A DNA stretch of 64,000 bases from Sphaerolaimus hirsutus (lineage: Eukaryota; Nematoda; Chromadorea; Monhysterida; Sphaerolaimidae). This document shows, piece after piece, positions 20,701-31,652 of the stretch (its first letter is position 1; each line of letters begins with the position of its first letter). The DNA is taken from NCBI GenBank assembly GCA_964036195.1, contig OZ038454.1, forward strand, positions 8,184,001 through 8,248,000, given 5' to 3'. A program made the translations under genes and the position numbers. The notes under the pieces are model-generated. The model was not told where the DNA came from. It did no database searches and saw nothing but the letters and a program-made list of their open reading frames with translations.

Positions 20701-23700
20701 GTGGTCGATTCAGAGTGGGTAAGAGTTTCAAAAATCGAAAAACGTTTTTATTAAAAAAACCGTTTAAAAAAGTTGTTGTTTTTAAAAAACGGTCGGGTTA
20801 TTTTCACCTTCAAAAGTTTCATAGTAAATATTTTTTGTGTTTGACTTTTTTATACAATGTATGCTATTTTATAGAATGTATTTTTTTGTGGAAACAAGCC
20901 TCATCGCCTGGCAAACACCATTTCAATTCAATCTCACTCCCAGCGTATTTTAAAACTTAAATGTGTTGAAAACTTTTTCGAGTTTCAACCCCCACTGTGT
21001 TTGGTGAAATTTTTTTGTAAAAAGTCTAACTGCACTTGGTGCTATTACATTACGAAACGATGGCACTTTGGGTTGCCATCTTGCAACACGCAATGGCAAA
21101 ATGATGTATTTCTGTGTACACAAATATTTATACTAGTACATAGTACACATGTGAGGAAAGCGTGTGGACTTATCGCACCGCCCGTGCGCCGAATTTCTTT
21201 TGCAAACATTCTAGCGCCGCGCTGGCGCACTATACAATCCGTACAGCGTCCGTAAATAATCCACCAGTGGTCTCTATAGGCCGCGGGAAGGGCACTCTGT
21301 CAATTCTCAAATGTTTGCCAATGTCGCGCCGCTGCGATATCGAATGCGGTCATTCTCCGGCCATGCAGGACCACCTTTGTACTGGAACACTCGTTTCCGA
21401 TAACGGCGCGTTTCCGCGACGCACACACTCACTAGCATAGTACACCCGGCGTGCACGCCCCCCCCCCCCCCCCCCGCTGAGCCCCTGTTTACTATTTACA
21501 CAACGTTTGAGGCTCACTATTAGTGCCTGTGCAGAATCGATCTTTATGCTGGCGTAAAAGAAAGATTGAGGCGCCCAATTATAAGTCGACAAGCCCAAAA
21601 TATGAAAATTTGTGTTAGGCCCGGAAACGTCATCTTTGGGTACTCCCACACATTTTTCATAATTTTCTCATAAAAATTTGACCTCGCATGCCCCTATACG
21701 ATAAAAATGCAAAAATTTGGGTAACAAGTCGATAAGTCCACTTAGTTTTGCGCTAAAAGTCGAGAAGTCCATCCTTTGTCTCATTTCTTGTTGGGGAAAA
21801 AGGAAGTTATGTGACACGTCCACTGTGGACACCTATTTCTAAAAGTCGACAAAAGTCGTGGACTTGTCAACTTTTAGAATTAGACGCCTCAATTATATTC
21901 TCGAAAAGCTTCTGAATAGTGAATACCTTGTCATGATTCGCTGAGCCACGATTTCGCATATTATATTTTGCACTTGCAAACGTATTTCGTAAGGCCGCGT
22001 CTAGGGAGGGCGCCATCGCGGCTGGGCGGCCTAGCAGCGGCAGATTTGCTGCCGCCGCGCCGCATTCAATCGCTGCCGCCGCGGCGGCCGAGAAAGATGG
22101 ATTTCGACTTATGAGGCTCGGACAACACGCAACTTATGTTCCATTTATTTGCACAGCGCTGCCCGTCTGTTTATTGTTTATGTTCCCTCTGCGCCGGAGC
22201 GAAATTGCATAAGCTTTCATTGAAATTGAATGGAAACTGGACTGTCGTGCGGGGGGGGGGGGCATGCTGACAGTTTTAATGCGTTTCTAAAAAGTTCTTA
22301 TTGTGATGGAATATACACTTTTTTTCGTATTTAGCGCCCCCGGAAATTATCGCTAAGGGCGATATTTTATGTTGTTGTGTAAGTAAGTGCTTGACGGTCT
22401 CTGCAAACATTTTCTAGATGTTTTTTTTATCTCCATAGATCCATAGATCTCCATTATGGTCAGTGATATCGAGCAAACGCAACGGTCTCCAATGGGGGAG
22501 GGGAGGTAGCTCCCCAAATCGGCCTAATATCTGTTTATCCCGGAGGGATTTGCTATCTATCCATAGGGTGGCAGAATTTACCTTACCGTACCGCAAGTTT
22601 GGAAAATTTACCGTACCGTTTACCGCAAAGCCGTAACGTCCCTGAGCACACGGAAACCATTTCAATACGATAATGGCCCTGCGCACACTAGTTTCCATTC
22701 CACGCTTAATTTGGAAAACTCATAAATGAGCTTTAAACGTGTTTGAGTTTTCCACAATGAGTCATTTTTAATCTCCGTCAACTGTAGTTGACGGGCACCT
22801 CATTGTAGAAAACTCAAATGCGTTCTAAGCTGATTTGTGAGTTTACCAAATTTCGTGTGAAAACTAGTGTGCGCAGGCACAAAAACACAACAAGCCGTCA
22901 TAATAAAACTAATTCAATCATGAAAAAAATACACCCCCACACAAACCAACACAAAAATCACACCACCCCTCACCCACTCAGACAGCGGCACCTACGACGA
23001 CCCGCTGCTAACAATGGCGGGCGTGCGGCAACAGCAGGCGGCCGAGCCGCGCCGGGTGCAGCGGCACGCCGCCCAGCCAAACTTTGGCGCGCCGCGGCTG
23101 CAGCAACAGCAGAGGGCGCGGCACGGGTCGGGCGCCGGCATGCTCGTGTCCAAGTACGGCACCTCGCTGCCCGTCACCATTCCGGGAAAGTATTGGCCGC
23201 CTGAGGACGCTTTTGATAGCCATCCGGGTAGTAATTCGGATAAGGATAGCCCGAATGAGAATGATGTGAGATTTGGGAGGTTTTGGGTGTTTGTTTCGTA
23301 TGGGAATATCAGCGAGACCAGAGTTATGTGTCCTTCACACTAGTTGACATCACAAATTTGTGTTAATTCGATGTCAACTAAAACATAACAACATTTTGAA
23401 GCACCACAGAAACAATGAAAATTGATTATATATCAGATAGGAAAGTTGAAATCGACATAATTCACAAAAATTTTGTTGACGCCAATCCAGTTGACATCCA
23501 GTGTGTGGCGCAAAACTACCGTTTCAACAAATCTTAAACATGTGTCGGGCAAGCTCGTACATTTTCACGATCGGTCGCGAAATTACCCTTTCGGAAAACG
23601 TAAAAAAGTACTCACCCAAATCCCCCTCCCCCCTCAGTTGGCTTTCCCTCCACACCGGCCGCCGAAAAACCACGAAGAACTAGAAGCGGTCGCTCGTACT

Positions 23701-25528
23701 GTCCAAGCCGCCGACGACCCTGAACGGCTGTTCGGTGAGCGGCCGCGCCGCCGCCGCTACAAAACCGGTACAGGGTGCGTGCAGCGGCAGCCGGCGCCGG
23801 TGGTCGTTCATGCCGCTGGCGTCGTTCCTGCCGCCGCCGTGAACCGGCCCAGGGCGCGCCACTACGCTGGCAATCAGCCAAATGTGACTGGTAGGATCGA
23901 CCTCGCTGTGAATGCTCAGGTTTGCTTTTTTTGGGGGGAGGGGGTAGATTTTTTGGAAGAAATTCACATCTTATGGTTCTATGGTTCCACGTATGTTTGG
24001 CCGATGTTTTTTTTAAACGTTTTTTATTTAAAAAAAACGTTGTTTTTTTAAAAAAAAACATGACGTCCGAAATGTTTAAAAAAAAAAACATCGACCGAAA
24101 TTTTTAGTACTAAGCACTAGGCAGGGGTATCTTGAATTTTGACCCTCCGAGTGGTTGGATAGATAGCAAATCGCTCCTCCGGAGGGATAGATAGCTGACA
24201 AATTTTCTGGGGGGGGGTTTGGGGGGGGGTTGTGGTGGTTCGATATATAGGCTTTTTCGGGGCATAGAAGGAAGAAAAGGGAGAAAAATCGCTAAAAGTA
24301 GGTGTAAAATAGCTCAAAATGGGTATACAAGAGCATATAGTACTTAAAATAGCTGAAAATAGGCAGTTAGACGCATGAACCAGTGATTTTGGAGGTGAAA
24401 ATCTATATATAGGTATGAAAAATAGCGATTTTGAGCAAAAATTGGGGTATAGTTTCTGAAAAATCGCTCCAGATAGGTAGATAGCTGAGCGATTTGGGGG
24501 GGGGGGTTTAGGGGGTAGTAGCCCAAAATTTTGCCTCCGGGATAGATAGATAGCTGAGCGGCCTCCGGGATAGATAGATAGCTGGGCGGTTTGGGGGGGG
24601 GTAACCCCCCCCCCCCAACCCCCCCCATTCGAGACCCCTGGCACTAGGTATTTTGCAAAATTTTTGCGCGCAAGCGCGCAATTTCACACACAAATTGACA
24701 TTGGTGGTTGTTTTCATTTGTTTTGTGGCATTTTTAGTATCAAAGTATCCATTTATATATGCTACCATGGGTTAATAAGCTGTCATATGTTGCTGTAGTA
24801 TATAATATTGAGGTAATGTGCTTCCGATGTACCTCCACAGTGTGTAACTTCACTCCCAAAGTAACAACCTCCCTTTTATAACCTTGTTTCATCACTATTC
24901 CGTGCCAAACTTTACCTGAAGTCACGAACATTCGACTATAAGGCGATATACGAATGTATCGACAAAAAATGGATATTTTTGACACAAATACCCACTTATA
25001 ATGCTATCCCATGGCTCAACAGCCATTATATGGTCATATATAACATCACAGAGTATTGCCACTGCCTGATATACCTATATATGTTGACACAAGGTCATAT
25101 CTGGGAGCTTTTAAAAAAAACGTTTTTTATTAATAAAAAAACGTTTTTTATTTAAAAAAACATCGAGTTAAAAAAAAACGTTTTTTTCCTACCCTAGTTC
25201 CACGGCAAGCCGAAAATCGTTTTTTTAACGGGTCGTTTAAGAAACGTTTCCATCACTGTGTGGGTGGGGTTTGGCTCGTCGTTATGAAAACTTTAACAAT
25301 AACGTTATGAAAACTTTAACAAATAAAAGTTTCAGTTACATAAAATGCACTAAACTGGAAACTGGCACAATGTGTCTTCAATTTTGGAAGTAAGTGAAGA
25401 AAACGCTGAAAACAAATGTAAATATAAATAATCAATAACTTAAACCTTTGCAGGGTGCGCACAAAGTCGTCAGGCCGGTGATAACGCTGCCCATGGCGGT
25501 CGCCAATGATGTAAACGATGTGCGCTAA
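17539..25528 (+). CDS. Gene A: unidentified multi-exon protein, 3' part
   Basis: Splice-consistent exons: 17539-17704, 18849-18976, 19508-19708, 22982-23265, 23638-23919, 25454-25528 (TAA). The first incoming phase is 2, so more exons lie upstream, not found. All junctions agree in phase except 18976/19508, which fits only if the donor is the GT after position 18971. The product is mostly disordered: Ser/Ala/Gly- and Gln-rich stretches (LLPQQQQ), an Ala run, then an acidic patch (ALDEEEYCGEQEN) leading to SGTYDDPLLTMAG and SKYGTSLPVTIPGKYWPPED, the part most likely conserved. It ends KVVRPVITLPMAVANDVNDVR. I do not recognise the family. The GC-rich exons contrast sharply with the repeat-filled introns. 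Confidence 0.6.
18032..18765 (-). mobile_element. hAT-like family C copy, interrupted at its end by element P
   Basis: CAGGGG ends with the 8-bp duplication GCACGCCC at 18024-18031 and 18766-18773. The body (18382-18765) has the family C pattern of GGGATAGATAGCTGA-type stretches and long G runs. Palindromic element P inserted six bases inside its left end. Lies in an intron of gene A. Confidence 0.85.
18038..18379. mobile_element. Palindromic element P
   Basis: Arms of about 150 bp are near-perfect reverse complements, outer ends CATAGCGGATTTTGGGG and CCCCAAAATCCGCTATG, flanked by the 8-bp duplication CCCAGGGG (18030-18037, 18380-18387). CA...TG ends and 8 bp fit hAT. Inner poly-G/poly-C runs flank the centre. 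Non-coding. Confidence 0.85.
18849..18976 (+). CDS. Gene A exon (STGGLDSAVPPSPASSD)
   Basis: Acceptor CATTCACAG, phase 0 in. Donor TCG|GTTTAG at 18976 is phase 2. The alternative donor TCTA|GTCGGT at 18971 is phase 1 and is the one that keeps the next exon in frame. Low-complexity Ser/Pro/Gln/Asn sequence. Confidence 0.5.
19185..19507 (+). mobile_element. Truncated family C fragment ending at a splice acceptor
   Basis: Contains CAGCTATNTATCTATCCC, then CCATTTTGCCAATTTT-like C interior and a tail ATATATCCCCCCCAG. The right terminus of the element is missing. Its C-run and AG coincide with the acceptor of the next gene A exon. Confidence 0.6.
19508..19708 (+). CDS. Gene A exon with poly-Ala and acidic patch
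   Basis: Frame chosen because it stays open and gives MLLFALDEEEYCGEQEN followed by QPNSGDSG. The competing frame hits a stop near the end. Phase 1 in, phase 1 out (GATG|GTTCGG), matching the next exon. Confidence 0.55.
19819..20457 (+). mobile_element. hAT-like family D, complete copy
   Basis: 639 bp, ends TAGGGTTGG and CCAACCCTA, target duplication GTTCTGGG on both sides (19811-19818, 20458-20465). Subterminal arms are runs of AAAACG/CGTTTTTT. The core has GGAGCCATGGGATAGCATT and a GCGCACTTGCGCGCAAA foldback. No transposase. In a gene A intron. Confidence 0.9.
20466..21564. other. Gene A intron sequence, no exon seen
   Basis: A D-family remnant (AAAACGTTTTT and its complement) is at about 20715-20800. 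A poly-C tract of about 19 bases is at 21460-21478. Short ORFs at 21001-21440 show no domain or splice support. Confidence 0.4.
21565..21892. mobile_element. MITE with TTGAGGCG ends
   Basis: Imperfect inverted arms: TTGAGGCGCCCAATTATAAG at the left and the complement of AATTAGACGCCTCAA at the right, each followed inward by GTCGACAAG/CTTGTCAAC. About 330 bp, no coding capacity. Confidence 0.6.
21990..22672. other. Gene A intron: small GC-rich patch and C remnant
   Basis: A GCC/GCG-rich patch at about 22005-22090 is not linked to any splice-consistent exon. At about 22470-22580 a shortened family C fragment is visible (GGTCTCCAATGGGGG to CGGAGGGATTTGCTATC). Confidence 0.4.
22673..22882. mobile_element. 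T-family MITE, copy 2
   Basis: Ends GGCCCTGCGCACACTAG and CTAGTGTGCGCAGGCAC. Inside, GAAAACTCATAAATGAGCTT and its complement form long arms around GTCAACTGTAGTTGAC. About 210 bp, non-coding, in a gene A intron. Confidence 0.75.
22982..23265 (+). CDS. Gene A exon with SGTYDDPLL and YGTSLPVTIPGKYW
   Basis: Acceptor CCCACTCAG, phase 1 in. Donor AATGAT|GTGAGA, phase 0 out. 95 codons. A Gln/Arg-rich middle (RLQQQQRARHG) separates the N-terminal DDPLLTMAG from LVSKYGTSLPVTIPGKYW, which looks structured and is the best query for a homology search. Confidence 0.65.
23330..23511. mobile_element. T-family MITE, GTTGACA type
   Basis: Ends CACACTAGTTGACATC and CAGTTGACATCCAGTGTGTGG, about 180 bp, non-coding. 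Uses GTTGACA after CACTAGTT where other copies have TTTTCAC. Confidence 0.6.
23638..23919 (+). CDS. Gene A exon (NHEELEAVARTVQAADDPERLF)
   Basis: Acceptor after CCCTCCCCCCTCAG, donor GCTCAG|GTTTGC, phase 0 both sides, 94 codons. A short helical stretch (about residues 11-33) precedes a basic run RPRRRRYK and a Val/Ala-rich tail ending RIDLAVNAQ. Confidence 0.6.
23992..25196 (-). mobile_element. hAT-like family D copy hosting a C element
   Basis: Ends TATGTTTGGCCGATG and CCTACCCTA with duplication GTTCCACG at 23984-23991 and 25197-25204. The D core is intact in inverse orientation, split by the C element at 24122-24640. Confidence 0.88.
24122..24640 (-). mobile_element. hAT-like family C copy nested in D
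   Basis: 519 bp, CAGGGGTATC ... GAGACCCCTG, duplication GCACTAGG at 24114-24121 and 24641-24648. Interior has GGGATAGATAGATAGCTG repeats and long G runs. Non-coding. Confidence 0.92.
25454..25528 (+). CDS. Gene A last exon (candidate)
   Basis: Acceptor CCTTTGCAG, phase 0, GAHKVVRPVITLPMAVANDVNDVR then TAA. Alternative: a donor AATGAT|GTAAAC at 25513 joining an exon 25626-25712 (GGGARRAGKCLYCHMG..., TAG). Only transcript data can decide. Confidence 0.5.
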   Translation, partial: GAHKVVRPVITLPMAVANDVNDVR

Positions 25529-25712
25529 ATTCGAGGGTTATGGTAGGTCTTCAAATGGTCTATTTTTCCCCACTCTTCACACTTCACACTTAAAAATACT
25601 CACTAATCTAAAAACAATGTCGCAGGGCGGTGGCGCGCGGCGTGCTGGTAAATGCCTCTACTGTCATATGGGTACTCGATGTGTTGATGGATCTGTCGCC
25701 GTGGCGCCTTAG

Positions 25713-27101
25713 CCCCGCCCACCCCCTCATCTATATTCTCGGATAATAAGGCGGAGTTACAGTTGTCAGTTTTGTTGGGCGACTGTGTGTACTTATAGCT
25801 TTTTTAGAATGTGCTGTTTATTTAAAAAACTTTTTTAAAGTCCTACCCTGGAAAAGAAAGCGGATATCAGCTTTTCATGCATCTATACATAAATAGTTTG
25901 TACAATTTTTCTCCAAAGCTTCACCTTGTTTCCCATCTTCAGTCTTGAACGCTTGGGCCCAGTTTCAGCTTAGTACAAAACATCTTGAAAAATTACAAAT
26001 CTCAGATTTGAAATAATTTTCTAAAAACTTATAGATTATTTAATACTATATTTTTCATTGCTTGTGCCTATCCATTTGCTTGTTCGAAGCTGTAACTATA
26101 CCCGGGCGTTTGTATTTGCGTTTTTCTTTTTTTAGGTTACGTTTGATTTTCGAGTTTTCTTTCTTTGGGTGTGCCACTGCACACTGCACAGAGTAAATGC
26201 TCCGCTATTAAATAAATACTTATTTAGGTAGGTATGTAGTTTGATTACATTATAATAGAAGCGAGTCTGGCGATCTTCCAAACTTTGAATTTTGAAAAAA
26301 AGTTGAACCCGGTTTGGGTGTGTCATTTCGTGCCAGATTCGTTTTCCAGGTGCTTAAACGAGTTCTTACATCTGCGTTTGCAAATACAGTTGTGGAAAAT
26401 AGTGACTGCGCAATTGAAACATTTTCACAGTAATATTCCATCCGTAGTATCTTAACAAAAAACAACAGTCATTATTTTGCAAAATCTCATTTGCACACGC
26501 AAATGCCCGAGCTAGTTGTATTTAAGCACCAGTTTTCCGTGTGTGTTGGGGTTGAGTTGCGATGGGAAAACATACTGTCTGCATACGGTTGGCAAACGAT
26601 CTTTCAAGCGATTTTTTCATCCGATAAAAAATATTTTAATTTAAAAAATCAATTTGAAAATCTTGCAGCCTAAAAAATATAGATTTTGACCAACCCCAGT
26701 TCCGCTATGAGTGACGTCAATTCTGCCAAATTGCAACTACAGCCTGACCACAGTGGGTGGGAAAAGGTAAATTAAATACCTAAATAAATTATTGTCAGTG
26801 CGATATTAGATTAGCACCTCCCGTTTACACTCCAATGTCGTTCAAAAATCGAAATGGTAATATTGTTTCCCCGTGTAGCCGTTCGTGGGTGTAAATACAC
26901 GGTGAACATGAAATTTCGTTCAAAGTCAATAAACCCGAGTTTTTTTGCCGTCACCTTTTACACGAGATAATTCGTCGCGTAAGCCAAAGTTTTCCCTACT
27001 TTCCTCGTTGAATGCTAAGTCTGTCGATATGGTAGAGTTCAGATTTACTCGGTTTAATGTGGGCTGAATTTAGTCCTCCGCGTTTACACGAGGGCTCATC
27101 T
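25713..27101. other. Intergenic, no gene seen
   Basis: AT-rich. A degraded D-like tail (CGATAAAAAATATT ... GACCAACCCCAG) is at about 26560-26695. No exon with splice support, no RNA gene recognised. Confidence 0.4.
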
Positions 27102-27220
27102 GGTGCCACTTCCAAACCCTGTAAAATGTCAAATGTCAAGTTGCAAAGTGTCAAAAGTCGTGTAAAATGGCGAATTCGTTTACATGACATTTGACATTTT
27201 TCAGGGTTTGGGAGTGCCCC
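27102..27220. mobile_element. B-family foldback, copy 1
   Basis: Ends GGTGCCACTTCCAAACCCTG and CAGGGTTTGGGAGTGCC. Inside, AAATGTCAAATGTCA and its complement, with a GTGTCAAAAGTC middle. About 120 bp, palindromic, non-coding. Confidence 0.7.
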
Positions 27221-28334
27221 CTGTTCAAATGAAAGGTTTTTCATTGCGTATTAAAACTTGAATGGGTACGGTAGACTTTTTTGTGAAAGTTTTGTTGTTT
27301 TGCTTTGTTTCGTCCGACGAAAATGTTTATTAATATTGCTTTGAAAAGATGTCATAGATGCATACCATAAAAATTACAAGCTTAGGTTACAAATTGATTT
27401 TTGTTGGTGTTGGGTTGTGTTTCTAGTCTTAGGAATCGATTTTTGTTAGAAAATGTTTAGAATATCAACACATTTGGCGTGATAAATGTATACTGTTGAA
27501 CAACAATTCAACTTTTTCTTTATACTATTCTGTATCGATTATTTAATGTTTCCATCCATACATAGATATTTCTGGCTCTGAAATCTAAAATGTGGACTTA
27601 TAGTATAGGTTATAGTACATAAATATAGATAATATTTGCTTTATATAGACTCAAAATGTTAAAATCTACAAAAAAATCTACTATGTAGACATGATTAAAT
27701 TGCAGGTTTTTCCCGTCGGTGGTGGTAGCTGGTGATGATAATAATGATCTTGGTAACTATTTTTTGGTCTGTTTTTCCAAACATTGTTACATGAGGATAG
27801 AAATTGCATTTCACCCAATTTACAAGGGATGGGTTGAAAAATGTTGTATACAGGTAAAAATGGTTGGAAAATTCAGCTTATTTGGCTCTAAGGTTTTGCA
27901 AGAATATAGGTATACAAGTTGCTGTCTGAATGTTATCTAAAGGAAAAAATCCCTCAGAAAACAACTAAAGCCAAAAAGTGAGTGCTGCTGTCAAGGACCC
28001 AATGAATTTTCTATTCCTTTTGAATGCAAAAAAAAACTACAACAATATTTCATTCACCTTGTCGAGAGATGTGTGTGACTTAGAACACCCATGCTGTATA
28101 GTGTTAGCTGAAATTGAATACATTGATTCCACCCTTTTGTACAAGTGAAGTGCTTGGAAAAAGTCTGTCCCGACCTCAATCCTAGAAAAGTGCGCCACTT
28201 TAACCAGCTCACTTTTCTAAGGTGCACTTGTTGTGAGATTGTTTCCATGCACTTCACTTGAAATAAAGTGTGCCTCAAGTTGCCGTATTCAATTTCAAAA
28301 CACTACAGCGACGTTATTCTCGTTCTGGGTCTTC
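27221..28334. other. Intergenic, no gene seen
   Basis: AT-rich, without exon-like or repeat structure I can name. A 73-codon ORF at 27719-27940 has no domain. Confidence 0.35.
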
Positions 28335-28551
28335 AATGGACCTGCGCACAATAGTTTTCACACGAAATTTCGAAAATTCATAGATGAGCTTTGAACGTGT
28401 TTGAGTTTTCCACAATGAGACATTTTTAACTTCCGTCAACTGTAGTTGACGGCCACCCCGTTGTAGAAAACTCAAATTCATTCAAACGCGTTCTAAGCTA
28501 ATTTGTGAGTTTTCGAAATTTCTTGTGAAAACTAGTGTGCGCAAGTACATT
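28335..28551. mobile_element. T-family MITE, copy 3
   Basis: AATGGACCTGCGCACAATAG to CTAGTGTGCGCAAGTACATT, with the same inner arms as the copy at 22673 (GAGTTTTCCACAATGAG, GTCAACTGTAGTTGAC). 217 bp. Confidence 0.75.
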
Positions 28552-28584
28552 ATTACCAGTCACGTATTTTATCCAGTATCTTTG

Positions 28585-28780
28585 AACGGGGGGGTGGGCA
28601 GGGGTTGGCGGACTGTATACGGAAGCCCGTATTATCGGAATGGCGCTGTGGCGCTGGCGCCATTCGTAGGCGCAGTGCTATGCTAACGGCGCCTACATGT
28701 GGTGCCAGTGCCATGACTCCATTTCGTTATTACAGGGGTGAAATTTTTGGTATGGGGGTGCCGCCCCCCCCCCCTGTTCA
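28585..28780. mobile_element. Degraded family G remnant
   Basis: GGCGCTGGCGCCATTCGTAGGC and GCGCCTACATGTGGTGCCAG plus G/C runs resemble the GGCGCCATGGCGCC interior of family G. The ends are not preserved. Confidence 0.45.
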
Positions 28781-28799
28781 TCAGGCTCTGTATACAATC

Positions 28800-30342
28800 T
28801 GCTCTCAGCCCTTTTAAAAAATCCTGGAAAATTCAAAAACCCCGTGCAGGGTGGATCCCTTATGGTTCGTTTGAAGATATGGTTTGAAAGTCACTGATTT
28901 ATGCTTCTGAAACTACTGTAACTACTGAGTGACAGTTAACAGTTTGATATAATCTCTTGATACCTCCATGTGGCTTGTGTCCATACTTGATGTATTGCTT
29001 GTGGGCATTAAGCTGACCTATATATTTTCATTGGAGACGGTAGTATTTACCTTTTTTGCTCTAGCCATTTTCTAGGGATGTAAAATATAAAATGTACCTC
29101 CTTTCAGGGGCTACACAATTGATTATGTGGAAGTTATTCCAATTACTTGTCTGCCTATTGTCAGGCAGGAAAAATGGAGAGGTTATAAGTGCCCATTTTT
29201 ATTCACCTATCGTTCTCGCGGGTTTCAGTTGGATATATTTTATAATTTCCATACCCCAGGGCCACGGTGTTTATTTTTCCACCAACTCAGACTGGCTGTA
29301 TTTCGAAGGATTTTCACTTAAAGTTTCTCTTCACACTCAATTTGGGGGTTATTACTTCATGGTGGCTGTTTTGAGGGGGGGGGGGGTATTTCGAGGAAAT
29401 ACGGTAGGTCGGTAAAGATTATGAAACGTGGATCATGTCAACATTTCTGATTGAAATGTGTAAATAGACCTAGCCCAGGCGATGTATAGCCACCATACAG
29501 AATAACTGATAAAAACATCGTTCTCACTTTTTATTCTACATTCTGTAATTATTTATCTCATTTGCAAAGGGGTATTTCGGGGGGTGGGGGGGTTTCCAGC
29601 TCACTCAGACTGGGCTTGTCGCTTAACTTCCTGTGACTTAGTAAGTTATCACTGGCTGAATGTTATAAAATCACTGGCTGAATGTTATAAATACATGCGG
29701 TATTTGCTGTCGATTTCGATAGACGCAACGTTTTACCGAAGTTAAAATATCTACCAAAATAACTTGACACAATTTTATTTGGAAATTGTGATGATATATT
29801 TTATTCAGACAGGCTATCAACTTGTCTACTTTTTGTATCCTTTATATAACTTTATTTATTTTTTGGTCGAGCCACTGGCTTTGGAATGTCCGATAAACCG
29901 AGATTCAGTGGGTATCATTTTGAAAGATCGCTTTTGCAGTGCATTATCATAGGATTTGTTTTGTTGAAAACATTTCTTAAAAATTTTCCGTTTCATTTCA
30001 AGACCGCAACATTATTACATCGGTTTATCTATTCAGCTTTCTAGATTACGATAAATTTCATTTGTGTTACTTTTTTTCGCAACCGATCATTAATTGTCTT
30101 GTGCAAAGTTTGAATCAATTGAGTCAGGGAATGTGGAGCAATTTCACTGCGCGTTTGTGAAGAATGTGTACCGTGTGCACGCAGTTTTTTTTGTGCTCGT
30201 CGTATACTTTGAATGTAAAAATGAATAATTTTACGTTCGATTTGATGAAAATTCTTGGAATTTTAACGCATAAAATTAACGATGAGCATGCTAATCACAC
30301 GCGAAAGTGCAAAAGGTAAGTGTTTCCGAGAACGGCTGCCTG
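28800..30342. other. Intergenic, no gene seen
   Basis: An isolated H-family right end (GGGTATTTCGAGGAAATACG) is at about 29385-29406. A 19-bp tandem duplication of ATCACTGGCTGAATGTTAT is at about 29650-29690. No exon found. Confidence 0.4.
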
Positions 30343-30350
30343 GTAAATAC

Positions 30351-30840
30351 CATAGGTGTTAATACGAATTTACGTTTACTCGATAAATACGTATACTCCC
30401 GTAATGCGTTTACGTTTCCTCCCGCAACAATACTGGTACTTACATACCGGTACTCACGTACACAAAGTACGCTAGTGCAGAAAACGTCATTTTGCCAGAC
30501 ACAAACATAAGACATTTTCCTAGGAGATACTTATCAGGAGGGAAAAACACATCTTTGATGTATTAAAGTAAAAATTGAAAGTGACTGCCAATTTTTACGT
30601 TATTTTTGTGAGAAAAATACTCACTTTTACGTTTTCTATGGGAAAAATACCAATTTTTACGTTTTCCCAGGAAAAAATACTCATTTTTACGTTTTCCTTG
30701 GAAAAAGTATTTTACTCACCTTTTACGCAGTGTAAAACTAAAAATAAATATTTTACTTTTTATGTACTCATGTGTGAGTAAAATAAAAATACTTTACGTT
30801 TACATTTACATTTAAAAAGTTCATACTTTTCACAACTCTG
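30351..30840 (-). mobile_element. hAT-like family A, copy 6
   Basis: 490 bp, CATAGGTGTTAATACG to TTTTCACAACTCTG, perfect duplication GTAAATAC at 30343-30350 and 30841-30848. Interior TTTTTACGTTTTC tandem units around 30590-30710. Confidence 0.88.
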
Positions 30841-30891
30841 GTAAATACGTCCATCGCGGGAGTACGGGATGATGAATACGCGAGTGGCGGC

Positions 30892-31102
30892 TAGTGATGG
30901 AAAAGGCACCGTGAAATATGGCACCGCACCGGCACCGGTGCCATTCCTCAGAAAGGGCACCTGGCACCATCGGCACCGGCCAAAAAATGGCACCGCACCG
31001 GCACCGGTGCCATCCTTAAAAAATAACACCGACAAGGCACCCTCGAAAAATGGCACCGCACCAGCACCGGTGCTGGTTCGCTTCGGTGCCTTTCCATCAC
31101 TA
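30892..31102. mobile_element. hAT-like family K with GGCACCGGTGCC arrays
   Basis: 211 bp, TAGTGATGGAAAAGGCACC ends, perfect duplication GTGGCGGC at 30884-30891 and 31103-31110. Almost the whole element is tandem and inverted GGCACCG/CGGTGCC units. Non-coding. Confidence 0.9.
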
Positions 31103-31207
31103 GTGGCGGCATCACTGGTAAGATTAGACGTTATTTTTTACTAATGTGCATTCGAACATGTTTCTATGACACGTCAACTAAAATCGTCAACAAACTGAAA
31201 AACTACC

Positions 31208-31652
31208 TACCGTATTTCCTCGAAATACCCCCGGGGGGTTTATTTTTTCAGAGTGAGAATTTTGAGGGGGGGTTAAACGAGGGGGGTATTTCGAGGGGGG
31301 GTTTATTATTTCACCAGAATTTTTTTGAAAACCAAGTACTAAATTGTCGTCTGAAACGTACGCAGACGTCGAAAATGCAACAAAAATTGCCATTTATAAG
31401 ACTCTAAAGACTTGTATAAGTGTGTAGACGTATAATCACTGTTCTCACATAACCGAGTCATCGTTTTTAACGTGTGTTTTGCAGTACCCAGATGACAAAC
31501 CGCAGCCTTTGTCATTTACGTTCCCTATACACTAAATTTGGGGGGGGCTATTTCGAGGGGGGGGGTTTATAAGTTCATAGTGTCCATTTTGAGGGGGGGT
31601 ATTTCGAGGGGGGGGGGTATTTCGAGGGGGGGTATTTCGAGGAAATACGGTA
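31208..31652. mobile_element. H-family palindromic element
   Basis: TACCGTATTTCCTCG ends with G/C runs (TATTTCGAGGGGGG units) on both arms and a unique AT-rich middle. TA at both edges suggests TA target duplication as in Tc1/mariner-type elements. From 31653 to 32375 nothing coding is recognised. Confidence 0.75.

Noticed and set aside
23612..24091. 159-codon - strand ORF opposite a gene A exon
   Set aside because: Shadow of the exon 23638-23919 extended into a D element arm.
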